A stretch of 64,000 nucleotides of DNA from Rhodospirillum rubrum ATCC 11170 (GCF_000013085.1 NC_007643.1:1-64000); one strand, 5' to 3'; positions 1 to 12,029 are shown, counted from the stretch's first letter. Translations and numbers: made by a program. The notes: generated by a model not told the origin, from the sequence alone.

Positions 1-215
1 GAAAGCCGGTGTTTGGATATGTCAGAGATTTTAAGGTTCTGTTGTTATTTTTTCTACGGCGAGCCTTCTAAAGTCTGTTTGATTTGGGATGAGTCGTCCA
101 TCTGTCACGGGCCGAAGCCCGGCCTGCGGATGCCGAACGCCGTCCCGAATACGCGAGGATACGGGGGTTATTTCTGGAACGGCCTGGATCTGGGTCGGCC
201 GAAGGACACCCATTA
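1..215. other. Leader region upstream of dnaA
   Basis: This is the only sequence visible to the left of dnaA. It has an AT-rich patch around positions 30-90 and then becomes GC-rich. I searched it by eye for the DnaA box consensus TTATNCACA on both strands and found none, so the origin of replication is not demonstrated here. It presumably carries the dnaA promoter and leader, but no convincing -35/-10 pair stands out. Confidence 0.4.
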
Positions 216-1757
216 GTGGAGCACGAGATGTACGAATCGTCGGGAGTCGCCGTGAACCCCCAGAACGGCAGTCTTGCCGGTGCTGATGGCTGCGACCTGA
301 GTGCCAGTTGGGACCGGGTGCGCGGCTTCTTGAAGCGGGAATTCGGCGACTCCGCCTATCGGACCTGGGTCGTGCCGATGACCCTGGTCGCGGCGGTGGA
401 GGGCGAGGTGCGTCTGGCCGTGCCGACGCGTTTCATGCGCGACTGGGTGATGAACCATTACGGGGATCGCATCCGCTCGCTGTGGGCGGCCGAGGATTCG
501 TCGATTCGCTATGTCGATTTCATCGTCGAGAGCGCGCCCGCTCCCGCTCCGCCGGCCCGCGCCGGTCAGGACGCCGACAGGGCGGAGGGCGCCTCCGATC
601 CGGCGGCGGGCCAGCGGCCGGCCGAGGCCGGCGCCCCACGCCCCGCCGCGCGCGCTTCGCGGACCATGGTGCGGGTGGCGGCCGAGGGTGGCGCCGAAGG
701 AGCCGACTCGGCGCCGGCCCCCCTTGACGACGGCATTTCCGCCCCGCTCGATCCGCGCTTCACCTTTGATAACTTCGTTGTCGGCAAGCCCAATGAGTTC
801 GCCTATGCGGCGGCCAAACGGGTGGCCGATTCCACGGGGGTCGCCTTCAACCCCTTGTTCCTTTATGGCGGCGTCGGTCTGGGCAAGACCCATCTGATGC
901 ATGCGATCGCCCGGGGCATCCGCGAGGCCTCGCCGCATCGCCGGGTGATCTATCTGTCGGCCGAGCAGTTCATGCACCGCTTCATCCGCGCCCTGCGCCA
1001 GCAAGACACCATGTCGTTCAAGGAGCAGTTCCGCAGCGTCGAAGTGCTGATGGTCGATGACATTCAGTTCATCAGCGGCAAGGACAGCACCCAGGAAGAA
1101 TTCTTCCACACCTTCAACGCCCTGGTCGATCAGGGCAGCCAGATCGTGCTGTCGGCCGACAAATCGCCCACCGATCTGGAAAACATCGGCGCCCGCCTGC
1201 GCTCGCGCATGGCCTGCGGTCTGGTTGCCGATCTCCATCCCACCACCTATGAGCTGCGCCTGGGCATTCTTGAATCGAAGGCCGAGCACATGGGCGTTTC
1301 CGTGCCCGAAAAGGTCCTTGAATTCATCGCCCATAAGATCGCGTCGAACGGCCGCGAGGTTGAGGGCGCCCTGATCCGCCTGATCGCCCATGCTCAACTG
1401 GTCGGCCGCGATCTGACCCTGGAAACCGCCCAGGATGTTCTGCACGACCTGCTGCGCACCTATGACAAGCGCGTCACCGTCGACGAAATTCAAAAGAAGG
1501 TCGCCGAGCACTTCAAGATCCGCCTCGCCGATATGCATTCGGCCCGCCGCGCCCGGGCGGTGGCCCGGCCCCGGCAGGTGGCGATGTATCTCTGCAAGCA
1601 GCTGACCAGCCGTTCGCTGCCCGAAATCGGCAAAAGCTTCGGTGGCCGCGACCACACCACGGTCATGCATGCGGTGCGCAAGGTCGAGGAACTGATCCTG
1701 GCCGATGGCACCTTCGCCGAGGATGTCGAACTGCTGCGGCGCATGCTCGAGGCCTGA
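216..1757 (+). CDS. dnaA: Chromosomal replication initiator DnaA
   Basis: DnaA binds DnaA boxes at oriC, opens the duplex and recruits the replicative helicase. The protein has the family layout: an N-terminal helicase-interaction domain, an Ala/Pro-rich linker (about residues 105-180), an AAA+ domain with Walker A GGVGLGKTHL near residue 218 and Walker B LMVDDIQF, and a C-terminal helix-turn-helix with the DnaA signature GRDHTTVMHA. At 513 residues it is slightly longer than E. coli DnaA because of the linker. The start used is GTG at 216, with GAAGGA 9 bases upstream. An ATG at 228 with GGAG 6 bases upstream is an equally plausible start and would remove only four residues. dnaN, recF and gyrB follow in the classic order. 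Confidence 0.97.
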   Translation: MEHEMYESSGVAVNPQNGSLAGADGCDLSASWDRVRGFLKREFGDSAYRTWVVPMTLVAAVEGEVRLAVPTRFMRDWVMNHYGDRIRSLWAAEDSSIRYVDFIVESAPAPAPPARAGQDADRAEGASDPAAGQRPAEAGAPRPAARASRTMVRVAAEGGAEGADSAPAPLDDGISAPLDPRFTFDNFVVGKPNEFAYAAAKRVADSTGVAFNPLFLYGGVGLGKTHLMHAIARGIREASPHRRVIYLSAEQFMHRFIRALRQQDTMSFKEQFRSVEVLMVDDIQFISGKDSTQEEFFHTFNALVDQGSQIVLSADKSPTDLENIGARLRSRMACGLVADLHPTTYELRLGILESKAEHMGVSVPEKVLEFIAHKIASNGREVEGALIRLIAHAQLVGRDLTLETAQDVLHDLLRTYDKRVTVDEIQKKVAEHFKIRLADMHSARRARAVARPRQVAMYLCKQLTSRSLPEIGKSFGGRDHTTVMHAVRKVEELILADGTFAEDVELLRRMLEA

Positions 1758-1991
1758 CGCCTCCGGCCCCCGGCGACTCCGTTTCCCGCCCCGGTTTTCG
1801 CCGTCTGCGGTTGAAAGGGAGGCGCCCCCTTCTCCTTGCGGGCGTCGCCTGACGCGGAAAGCGCTTGGGCGGGGGCCGTGGTCTGCGTATACTTCCCGCC
1901 CTTTCGGCGCTGTCTCCCGTCGCCGATCTCCCCTTCCCGTGCGGTCGGTCCCCCGGGGGCCAACCGTCCCGACACCGGTTCAGGCCCGCCC

Positions 1992-3106
1992 ATGAAGCTG
2001 ACGATCGAGCGCACCGCCCTTCTCAAGTCCTTGGGACACGTCCAGAGCGTCGTCGAGCGGCGCAATACGATTCCCATCTTGTCGAACGTGCGGATGGAAA
2101 CCGGCGAGAGCGGCTTCAGCCTGAACGCCACCGACATGGACCTGGAGATCGTCGAGACGGTGACGGCGACCACCCTGGCCCCGGGAGCGACCACGGCGCC
2201 GGCCCATACCCTGTATGACATCGTCCGCAAGCTGCCCGACGGCAGCCAGGTGGAATTGAGCTATGACGGCAACGACGGCCAGCTGGTGCTCAAGGCCGGG
2301 CGCTCGCGGTTTTCGCTGTCGTGCCTGCCGGTCGAGGATTTTCCCGCGCTCAGCGCCGGCGAGTTCAGTCACAGCTTCTCGCTGCCGGCGACCGATCTGC
2401 GCGGTCTGATCGATCGCACGCGCTTTGCCATCTCCACCGAGGAAACCCGCTACTACCTCAACGGCATCTATCTGCACGCCACGGAAAGCGCCGGGGTGCC
2501 GGTGTTGCGCGCCGTGGCCACCGATGGCCACCGTTTGGCCCGCGCCGAGATTCCCTTGCCCGCCGGCGCCGCCGGCATGCCCGGGGTGATCGTGCCGCGC
2601 AAGACCGTGGGCGAATTGCGCAAGCTGATCGAAGAGACCGGCATGGATATCACCGTCGGGCTGTCCGAGCAGAAGATCCGCTTCGATTTCGACGAAACCC
2701 GCCTGACCTCCAAACTGATCGACGGCACTTTCCCCGATTACGAGCGCGTGATCCCGACCGAAAACGACAAGGTTCTGGAAGTCGATTGCAAGCTTTTCGC
2801 CCAGGCCGCCGACCGGGTGTCGGCGATCTCGACGGAAAAGTCCCGGGCCATCAAGGTTGCCGTCGCCAAGGGTACGATGACGCTTTCGGCTTCGAGTCCC
2901 GATGCCGGCAGCGCCGTCGAGGAGATCGAGGCGGCCTATCAGTCGACCTCGCTCGAGATCGGCTTCAATTCCCGCTACCTGCTCGACATTCTCGGTCAGG
3001 TCGAGGGGGGATCGGTGCGCCTGACCTTTGCCGACGCCGCCTCGCCGACGGTCATTCGCGACGTCGCCGACGCCTCGGCCGTCTATGTGCTGATGCCGAT
3101 GCGGGT

Positions 3107-3110
<4 letters not shown>
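1992..3110 (+). CDS. dnaN: DNA polymerase III beta sliding clamp
   Basis: DnaN is the ring-shaped processivity clamp that tethers DNA polymerase III and other repair and replication proteins to DNA. The 372-residue protein starts MKLTIERTALLKSL and ends with the family C-terminus YVLMPMRV, and its three clamp folds are full length. The frame is open upstream, but ATG 1992 matches the conserved N-terminus. A 234-base gap separates it from dnaA, so it may have its own promoter. Its stop codon overlaps the GTG of recF in a GTGA arrangement, which points to translational coupling with recF. Confidence 0.97.
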
Positions 3111-6770
<3,660 letters not shown>

Positions 6771-6771
6771 G

Positions 6772-6869
6772 GCAAATCCCGAGCGATCTGAACCAGATCG
6801 CGACGACGATTTGCTTCGCGATCAAGATCTTAGAGCGGTGTGCGGGGACCATATTTCCCCCACACCGCC
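6772..6869 (+). repeat. Dispersed palindromic repeat, copy 1
   Basis: Directly after the gyrB stop lie nested inverted repeats. The outer stem pairs GCAAATC with GATTTGC and the inner stem pairs GCGATCTG with CAGATCGC. A second hairpin follows, GCGGTGTG pairing with CACACCGC around 6836-6868. The first part recurs with changes at 18443 and 25820 and on the minus strand at 48741. In the 18443 copy the inner stem changes on both sides and still pairs. The function is unknown. Confidence 0.75.
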
Positions 6870-6903
6870 CTAAGGGGACGCCCCCGCCCCCTCCTGCCGA
6901 CTA

Positions 6904-6943
6904 AAAACCCCCGCTGGCGCAAGCCGGCGGGGGTTTTGTTTGG
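6904..6943 (+). terminator. Intrinsic terminator downstream of gyrB
   Basis: A long GC-rich stem with a GCAA loop is flanked by an A-run on the left and TTTTGTTT on the right, so it can stop transcription from either side. It matches the terminator at 8715-8754 at 39 of 40 positions. The two copies bracket the toxin-antitoxin genes. Confidence 0.85.
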
Positions 6944-7183
6944 GAAAAACCGTTGGGGCGGAGGGACGGGCGCTTGGCGGCGAAAATAGATCCTGGAAAA
7001 TTAACTTATGGTGGTGGTTTCTAGTTGGCATGGGGTAGGATTTTCCGCTTAGGCAAGGGTCTTCAAGAGGTTAGGAAAACAGGGTCCACAGTCTATGCGG
7101 GAGCCGTCTGTCGGGCTCGTCGCGGTCCTCCTTGATTTTTTGGCAAAAGGCTTTACCTATCACGTTAAGTCCAGGGGGCGTCC

Positions 7184-7528
7184 GTGCTGGTTAGCTACGC
7201 TACAACCAAGCTGCTCAAGCTCTGTACGACGCAGCAAAAGCTGGTAAAGGCCTTTGGAAAACCCTGTGCCGAGGAAATCGAGGATCGAATCACGACCCTG
7301 ATGGCGATGCCAACGCTGGGCGACATTCCGATCTATCCGCCGGAGCGTCGGCATAAGCTGGACGGCAGGAGGAAGGGGCAGTGGGCCGTGGAGGCGCATG
7401 GGGGTGTGCGTATCTGCCTTGTCCCGGCGAACACCCCTCTTCCGCGCTGCGCCGATGGAAGCGTTGACCTTACGTTGGTAACCGAGGTCGAGATCGTGTT
7501 TGTGGGGGATTATCATGGAGAAAGCTGA
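7184..7528 (+). CDS. HigB/RelE-type toxin of a toxin-antitoxin pair
   Basis: This 114-residue basic protein sits directly before an antitoxin-like gene. It has the size, position and general character of RelE/HigB ribonuclease toxins (for example IPIYPPERRHKLDGRRKGQWAVE followed by the strand pattern RICLVPANTP and VTEVEIVFVGDYH), which cleave mRNA at the ribosome. The start is GTG 7184 with a G-rich ribosome-binding site (AGGGGG) 5 bases upstream. It overlaps the next gene by 14 bases, as expected for a coupled pair. The toxin-first order is that of HigBA. The family assignment rests on size, context and pattern; the active-site residues were not verified. The locus lies between two copies of a terminator, which suggests it was inserted. 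Confidence 0.75.
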   Translation: MLVSYATTKLLKLCTTQQKLVKAFGKPCAEEIEDRITTLMAMPTLGDIPIYPPERRHKLDGRRKGQWAVEAHGGVRICLVPANTPLPRCADGSVDLTLVTEVEIVFVGDYHGES

Positions 7529-8657
7529 GCGGCTGACGGGTACGCCCGATTATGCGGTGCTCCCCGGGCGCATTCTCGATAAGACCCTGGCGGGGCGTGG
7601 CCTTCAAAAGGCCGAGTTCGCCGAGCGCTGCGGACATTCGGCAAAGATGATCAGTGAGATCATCGCCGGAAAAGCGCCGATCATGCCCGAAACCGCCCTT
7701 GAATTTGAGCGGGTGCTCGGGATGCCGGCGAGCTACTGGCTCACTCTTGAAAGCTTGTATCGTCTTCGTCTGGCCGAACAGCGCGACCGTCAGCGTTTGA
7801 GCGACCAGCGGGATTGGGCCAAGCGCTTCCCGATCGCCGCCATGGTTCGGTTGGGTTGGATCGACAAGCCGTCCGATCGCGTTGATGAGGTGGCGAAGCT
7901 TCTGGCGTTCTTCGGGGTCGCCAGCGTCGAGGCTTGGCAAGCCATGACCGCCAGCGCGGCCGAACAGATCGCCTACCGGCGGTCGCCTTCCTTTCAGAGT
8001 GCGCCTGAATCGGTTTCGGCTTGGCTGCGCCGGGGGGAAATGGTCGCTGGCGCGAGGCCATGCGGGCCTTTCGATGAGGCCGGCTTTAGGCGGGTTCTTA
8101 AGAGCGTGCGGGAGTTGACGCGCGAAGCGCCGGAGGTCTTTCAGCCGAGTCTCATCGAGAGATGCGCCTGCGTCGGGGTCGCGGTCGTGTTTACCCCGGA
8201 GCTTCCCAAAACATGCCTGAGTGGCGCCACCCGCTGGCTATCAAAAGACAAGGCCCTGATCCAGCTTAGCCTGCGTCATAAGACGGATGATCACCTTTGG
8301 TTCACTTTCTTCCATGAAGCCGGCCATGTCCTGCTGCATCCAAAGAAGCTGATCCTTGAGGAAAAGCTGAAAAAAGGGGAGGCGCCGACCCCGGAAAGCG
8401 CCCAGCGCGAGCGCGAAGCCAATGTGTTCGCGGCGACCACCCTTATTCCTCGCTCGGCGTGGATGGCCTTCACGGCCGCTGGCGATTTTTCAGCGCCGCG
8501 GATTCGGGCCTTTGCCAAAGAGCACTCCCTTTCTCCGGGGATCATCGTTGGTCAGCTTCAACACGACTCCCATCTTTCCTATGCGACAACCCTGAACTCT
8601 TTGAAGACCACCTTTCGGTGGCCGGCAGAAAGCGCGGTATCCCATCCGTCGGTTTAA
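7515..8657 (+). CDS. HigA-like antitoxin fused to an ImmA/IrrE metallopeptidase domain
   Basis: The 380-residue protein has two parts. Residues 1-80 form an XRE/HigA helix-turn-helix (KAEFAERCGHSAKMISEIIAG), expected to bind the operon promoter and the toxin. The C-terminal half is an ImmA/IrrE-type zinc peptidase domain with HEAGHVLLH (HExxH plus a further His) and the downstream acidic ligand in EREANVFAATTLIP. ATG 7515 is preferred to the GTG at 7500 because it gives the usual N-terminus and overlaps the toxin gene. The family includes proteases that cleave repressors, so self-cleavage or antitoxin turnover is possible. That role is inference. The GC content looks slightly lower than in neighbouring genes. 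Confidence 0.85.
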   Translation: MEKAERLTGTPDYAVLPGRILDKTLAGRGLQKAEFAERCGHSAKMISEIIAGKAPIMPETALEFERVLGMPASYWLTLESLYRLRLAEQRDRQRLSDQRDWAKRFPIAAMVRLGWIDKPSDRVDEVAKLLAFFGVASVEAWQAMTASAAEQIAYRRSPSFQSAPESVSAWLRRGEMVAGARPCGPFDEAGFRRVLKSVRELTREAPEVFQPSLIERCACVGVAVVFTPELPKTCLSGATRWLSKDKALIQLSLRHKTDDHLWFTFFHEAGHVLLHPKKLILEEKLKKGEAPTPESAQREREANVFAATTLIPRSAWMAFTAAGDFSAPRIRAFAKEHSLSPGIIVGQLQHDSHLSYATTLNSLKTTFRWPAESAVSHPSV

Positions 8658-8714
8658 ACGTGCTTAGGGGATCGCCGCTGTCACGATGAGAGACCCTGTA
8701 AACTCCCCCCACAG

Positions 8715-8754
8715 AAAACCCCCGCTGGCGCAAGCCAGCGGGGGTTTTGTTTGG
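8715..8754. terminator. Bidirectional intrinsic terminator, second copy
   Basis: A perfect 15-bp stem, AAAACCCCCGCTGGC closed by a GCAA loop, is flanked by A and T runs. It can serve the antitoxin gene on the plus strand and the His-rich gene, whose stop codon is 8 bases away, on the minus strand. It differs from the copy at 6904 at one base. Confidence 0.85.
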
Positions 8755-8762
8755 CCGGGTCC

Positions 8763-9062
8763 TCAGTGGGGATGGTCGTGGTCGCCGTGGTCGGCGGGGT
8801 CGTGGGTGTGGTCGTGGGGTTTGCGGTCGTGGTTGGGGTGGTCGTGGTCGTGGGTCTGGCCGGCGGGCGGATGGCTGTGGCCATCGGCGGCGGGGCCGGC
8901 CTCCCCATGGTCGTGGGGGTGGCTGTGCTGATGGCCATGCTCGTGGCTGTGGACGTGCTGATGCTCGTGGGTGTGAGTCGTGCCATCGGCGTGGGTATGG
9001 GGATGGCGATGGCTGTGGATGTGGTCGTGGTCGTGCTGGTGTCGGTGTTCGTGACTACCCAT
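8763..9062 (-). CDS. Histidine-rich putative metal-binding protein
   Basis: The 99-residue protein contains 36 histidines, mostly in alternating X-His pairs (HEHRHQHDHDHIHSHRH at the start), with Asp, Glu, Gln and Ser between them. There is no signal peptide or membrane segment, so a cytoplasmic location is expected. Such tracts bind nickel, zinc or copper in storage proteins and metallochaperones, and that role here is inference. The start is ATG 9062 because a strong GGAGGAA lies about 5 bases upstream. The frame is open 14 codons further, but that segment lacks the composition. No metal-enzyme maturation gene is adjacent. The repetitive DNA makes several open frames on the other strand. 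Confidence 0.8.
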   Translation of the reverse strand: MGSHEHRHQHDHDHIHSHRHPHTHADGTTHTHEHQHVHSHEHGHQHSHPHDHGEAGPAADGHSHPPAGQTHDHDHPNHDRKPHDHTHDPADHGDHDHPH

Positions 9063-9207
9063 CGGCCTTCCTCCGGTTGGCAAAAGGAATAAAGACTTTC
9101 GCATCTATGGCGGAAAGTCTCTAGATGCTTTTTTCACCCGGCTCCCGACTCTTGATCGAGGAGCGACTCATCGCCCCGCCGTGGTCGGGCGGGCGAAAGG
9201 GTCTGCC

Positions 9208-9414
9208 TTAATGGGCCCGGCCGATGGTCTTGTAGGAGTCCTTGAAGGCCGTGAGATCCTCGGCGGATTCGAAATACAGTTCGATGGTCTTGCGGCGCAG
9301 GTCGTCCGACAGGCCGGCGATGCGCACATCGAAGGGCGCCTTGCAGTTGGACTCGCACCAAGCCTCGACGGCGCTAATGGCGATGGAGGTCGTAATGCGG
9401 ACAGCATGGGACAT
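9208..9414 (-). CDS. Small protein of unknown function (68 residues)
   Basis: A compact soluble sequence with mixed helix/strand character (KAPFDVRIAGLSDDL, then ELYFESAEDLTAFKDSY) looks like a genuine folded small protein, not a chance frame. It has two cysteines in WCESNC near residue 20. A purine-rich AAGAGAG precedes the ATG. A possible sigma-70 pair, TTGACC with TTTATC about 18 bases on, lies upstream on the same strand, and an AGGTC/GACCT inverted repeat lies in the leader. I do not recognise the family. It is transcribed in the same direction as ptsN and the His-rich gene but is separated from both. Confidence 0.6.
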   Translation of the reverse strand: MSHAVRITTSIAISAVEAWCESNCKAPFDVRIAGLSDDLRRKTIELYFESAEDLTAFKDSYKTIGRAH

Positions 9415-9672
9415 AGTCGCTCTCTTTCCCGTCTAGGTCGTAAAGACCTTTTGTTCTTCTGCTCCTGATAAACCGAAGAACGGGCTGGGAGGTCAAGATA
9501 TCCTTAAGTTAAAAAGACCCAAATCGGGCCCCCAAACGACCGAAGGGCGCCGCTTCCGACAAGAAGGGCGCCCTTTGGGGATCTGTTGGGCCCTTCAGGG
9601 CGCCGGGGCGCTCCGCGAAAGGCAAGGCCCGGCGACGGCCATCGGCCGTCAGGTCGGCGAGAAGGCCTAGCG

Positions 9673-10137
9673 TCAGGCCGCCTGGGAGGCCTGGGAATGG
9701 GCCAGAAGCGTATAGAGCGCCTCCGGGTCGCTGGTGCCGCGCAGCTTCTCGCAAATCGAACGGTCGCGCAGCAACCGGGAAACCCGGGCCAAGGCCTTCA
9801 GGTGATCAGCCCCCGCCGCTTCCGGGGCGAGCAGCAAGAACACCAGATCCACGGGCTGATCATCGATGGAATCGAAGTCGATCGGCTCCTCGAGACGGGC
9901 GAACAGGCCGTGTAACCCCGAAAGACTGGCCAATTTGCCATGGGGTATGGCGATGCCATTGCCCACGCCCGTGGTTCCCAGCCTTTCCCGTTCCAGCAGC
10001 ACGTCGAAAATAGCGCGCTCGTGCTGTCCGGTAAGCTCGGCAGCACGCTTCGCCAGTTCCTGCAGGGCCTGCTTTTTGCTGGACACGCGCAGATTGGCGA
10101 TGATGCTGTCAGGCGTAATGAGGTCGGTAATCTCCAT
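9673..10137 (-). CDS. ptsN: PTS IIA-like nitrogen regulatory protein PtsN
   Basis: PtsN (EIIA-Ntr) is the terminal phosphoacceptor of the nitrogen PTS relay and acts by binding partners rather than by transporting sugar. The 154-residue protein has the family fold and the phosphorylation-site motif IAIPHGKL, with His66 as the expected phosphoacceptor. It lies downstream of rpoN on the same strand, as in most proteobacteria. The usual gene between them, the hibernation factor hpf, is absent, and a 389-base non-coding gap takes its place. A separate promoter candidate lies in that gap. Confidence 0.93.
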   Translation of the reverse strand: MEITDLITPDSIIANLRVSSKKQALQELAKRAAELTGQHERAIFDVLLERERLGTTGVGNGIAIPHGKLASLSGLHGLFARLEEPIDFDSIDDQPVDLVFLLLAPEAAGADHLKALARVSRLLRDRSICEKLRGTSDPEALYTLLAHSQASQAA

Positions 10138-10526
10138 GCCGGTTCCTCTTGCAACCCGGGCCGTCCCTGGGGAGGGCCGCGTTCCCTTTCGCGGGGTGTT
10201 CCCGTGGTGGAACGGGTCGCTGTCCCTCGATCGGTGCCGGATCGGCGCCCGATCGAACCAGATCGCCGACGCGAGCCGTCGGCGTGCTGCACCTTCAAAA
10301 CCGAATTTCCCGGCCTAGGAGTCGCTGATTCCAGATAGGGATAACCAAGCGATTCCCAAAGACAACGGGCAATTCTTTTCCCCTGAAAAGCCACTAAGCA
10401 GAGGCTATTCAGCGGTCGCGGACATTATGCGCGGCTTTGGGCCCTGTCAAGTCGGGGAAAGGGCATAGGCTTGTTTGGCACTGGAGATCTCCTGTCGAGA
10501 GGATATCAGAAGGCCGGCGGGGGTGG
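10138..10526 (-). other. Gap between rpoN and ptsN without a gene
   Basis: In most proteobacteria the hibernation factor gene hpf lies here. In this window no frame on either strand encodes an Hpf-like protein, and the gap is too short for a long-form Hpf (about 190 residues). The stretch has several short GC-rich inverted repeats (for example GTTCCCGTGGTGGAAC near 10198) and the promoter candidate at 10422-10450. Confidence 0.6.
10422..10450 (-). promoter_or_regulatory. Candidate sigma-70 promoter for ptsN
   Basis: On the minus strand a perfect -35 TTGACA (10450-10445) is followed 17 bases later by TAATGT, or 15 bases later by CATAAT. It points toward ptsN, leaving a leader of nearly 300 bases. 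This would let ptsN be transcribed independently of rpoN. Confidence 0.4.
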
Positions 10527-12029
10527 TCAAGGTAGGCGCCCCGATTTTTCCTTTTTGCGGCGCACCGACGAGGCGATCCGCATTCCTTCCCGATATTTAG
10601 CCACCGTTCGCCGGGCGATGTCGATGCCGTCGGTGCGCAGGATATCGACGAGTTTGTCGTCGGACAATACCTGATCGGGGCTCTCAGCTTCAATCAGAGA
10701 GCGAATGCGATCGCGCACCGCTTCCGCCGAATGGCTTTCTCCGCCGTCGGCGGCGCCGATCGCCTGGGTGAAGAAATACTTGAGCTCGAAAATACCGCGC
10801 GGGCTAGCGATGTATTTATTACTGGTCACCCGGCTGACCGTGCTTTCGTGCATTTCGATCGCCTCGGCGATGTCGCGCAGGATCAGCGGCCGCAGGTGAC
10901 GAACGCCATGCAGGAAGAAGGCGTCCTGCTGGCGGACCAGTTCGGTCGCCACCTTCAAGATGGTATTGGCCCGCTGGTCGAGGGATTTCACCAGCCAATT
11001 GGCGGTGGCCAGATTCTCCGACAAGAACGTTCGGGTTTCCTTGTCGCCGCTGCGGCTCAACCGGGCGTGATAGCGGTTGTTGATCAGCACGCGGGGCAGG
11101 GTTTCGCTGTTGAGTTCGACCAGCCAGCCCCCCGCCGGATCGGGGCGCATCAGCACATCGGGGATCACCGGCTGGGTCAGGGTGTTTTCAAAGCGCAGCG
11201 CCGGCTTGGGATCAAGCGCCCGGATCTCGGCGATCATCCCCATCATATCCTCGTGATCGACTCCGCAAATCTTGAGCAGACCGGCGATATCGCGCCGCCC
11301 GAGCATCTCGAGATGGTCAAGCAGCGCCTGCATCGCCGGGTCGAGTCGGTTGAGGTCGGCCAGTTGGATCGCCAGGCATTCCTTGAGCGAGCGGGCGAAG
11401 AGGCCGGGCGGGTCCATCGCCTGAAGGCGGCCCAGCACCCGTTCAACCTCGGCCAAGGAGCACCCCAGGCTGTCGGCCACCTCGTCGAGGGCGCCGATCA
11501 GATAGCCGGCGTCATCAAGCATGCCCATCAGATGGTGGGCGATCAGCCGGTCGGCCGAGGTCTTGAGATCAAGGGTGATCTGGTCGCTCAGGTGGTCGCG
11601 CAAGGACCGCGGCCCGGCGACCATCTGTTCCAGTCCGCCGTCGCTGTCATCGAACGAGCCGCTGGTTCCCGAGCCCCAGGGGGTGCCGGCGTCAAAGCCG
11701 CCGCCAGCTTCGGCCCAGCTGTCGGACGGCGTCCCCTCCTCGGCGGCGGTGTTGAAATCCTGGTCGAGCGGCGCGTCGGTGGTATTGCCGGGCACGACAT
11801 CGAGCACCTGGGTCTCGGCGCTGTCGGCGCGTTCCTCGCGGCGGTCGGGCTCGGGGCTGACGTCGGCCGAGTCGTCGCGCTCGAGCAGCGGATTGCGCTC
11901 GAGTTCCTGATCGACGTAGACCGAGAGCTCCATATTGGACAGCTGCAGCAGCTTGATCGCCTGCTGCAGTTGGGGTGTCATGACCAGAGACTGAGTCTGG
12001 CGAAGATCCAGACGGGGCGACATCACCAT
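10527..12029 (-). CDS. rpoN: RNA polymerase sigma-54 factor
   Basis: RpoN directs RNA polymerase to -24/-12 promoters that require AAA+ activators. In this group these typically include nitrogen fixation and nitrogen assimilation genes. The 500-residue protein has the Gln-rich region I (LRQTQSLVMTPQLQQAIKLLQ), an acidic variable region II (about residues 50-150), the core-binding domain, a helix-turn-helix, and the RpoN box ARRTVAKYRE near the C-terminus. The start is ATG 12029, or alternatively ATG 12023 two codons later. It follows lptB by 17 bases, so it probably shares the kdsD-lptCAB transcript. Confidence 0.97.
   Translation of the reverse strand: MVMSPRLDLRQTQSLVMTPQLQQAIKLLQLSNMELSVYVDQELERNPLLERDDSADVSPEPDRREERADSAETQVLDVVPGNTTDAPLDQDFNTAAEEGTPSDSWAEAGGGFDAGTPWGSGTSGSFDDSDGGLEQMVAGPRSLRDHLSDQITLDLKTSADRLIAHHLMGMLDDAGYLIGALDEVADSLGCSLAEVERVLGRLQAMDPPGLFARSLKECLAIQLADLNRLDPAMQALLDHLEMLGRRDIAGLLKICGVDHEDMMGMIAEIRALDPKPALRFENTLTQPVIPDVLMRPDPAGGWLVELNSETLPRVLINNRYHARLSRSGDKETRTFLSENLATANWLVKSLDQRANTILKVATELVRQQDAFFLHGVRHLRPLILRDIAEAIEMHESTVSRVTSNKYIASPRGIFELKYFFTQAIGAADGGESHSAEAVRDRIRSLIEAESPDQVLSDDKLVDILRTDGIDIARRTVAKYREGMRIASSVRRKKEKSGRLP

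Noticed and set aside
1-215. Origin of replication upstream of dnaA
   Set aside because: The location is plausible, but no DnaA box TTATNCACA or clear unwinding element is visible.
8763-9124. Plus-strand Gly/Val- or Arg/Gly-rich proteins
   Set aside because: They are frame shadows of the alternating His codons of the minus-strand gene. They lack a ribosome-binding site.
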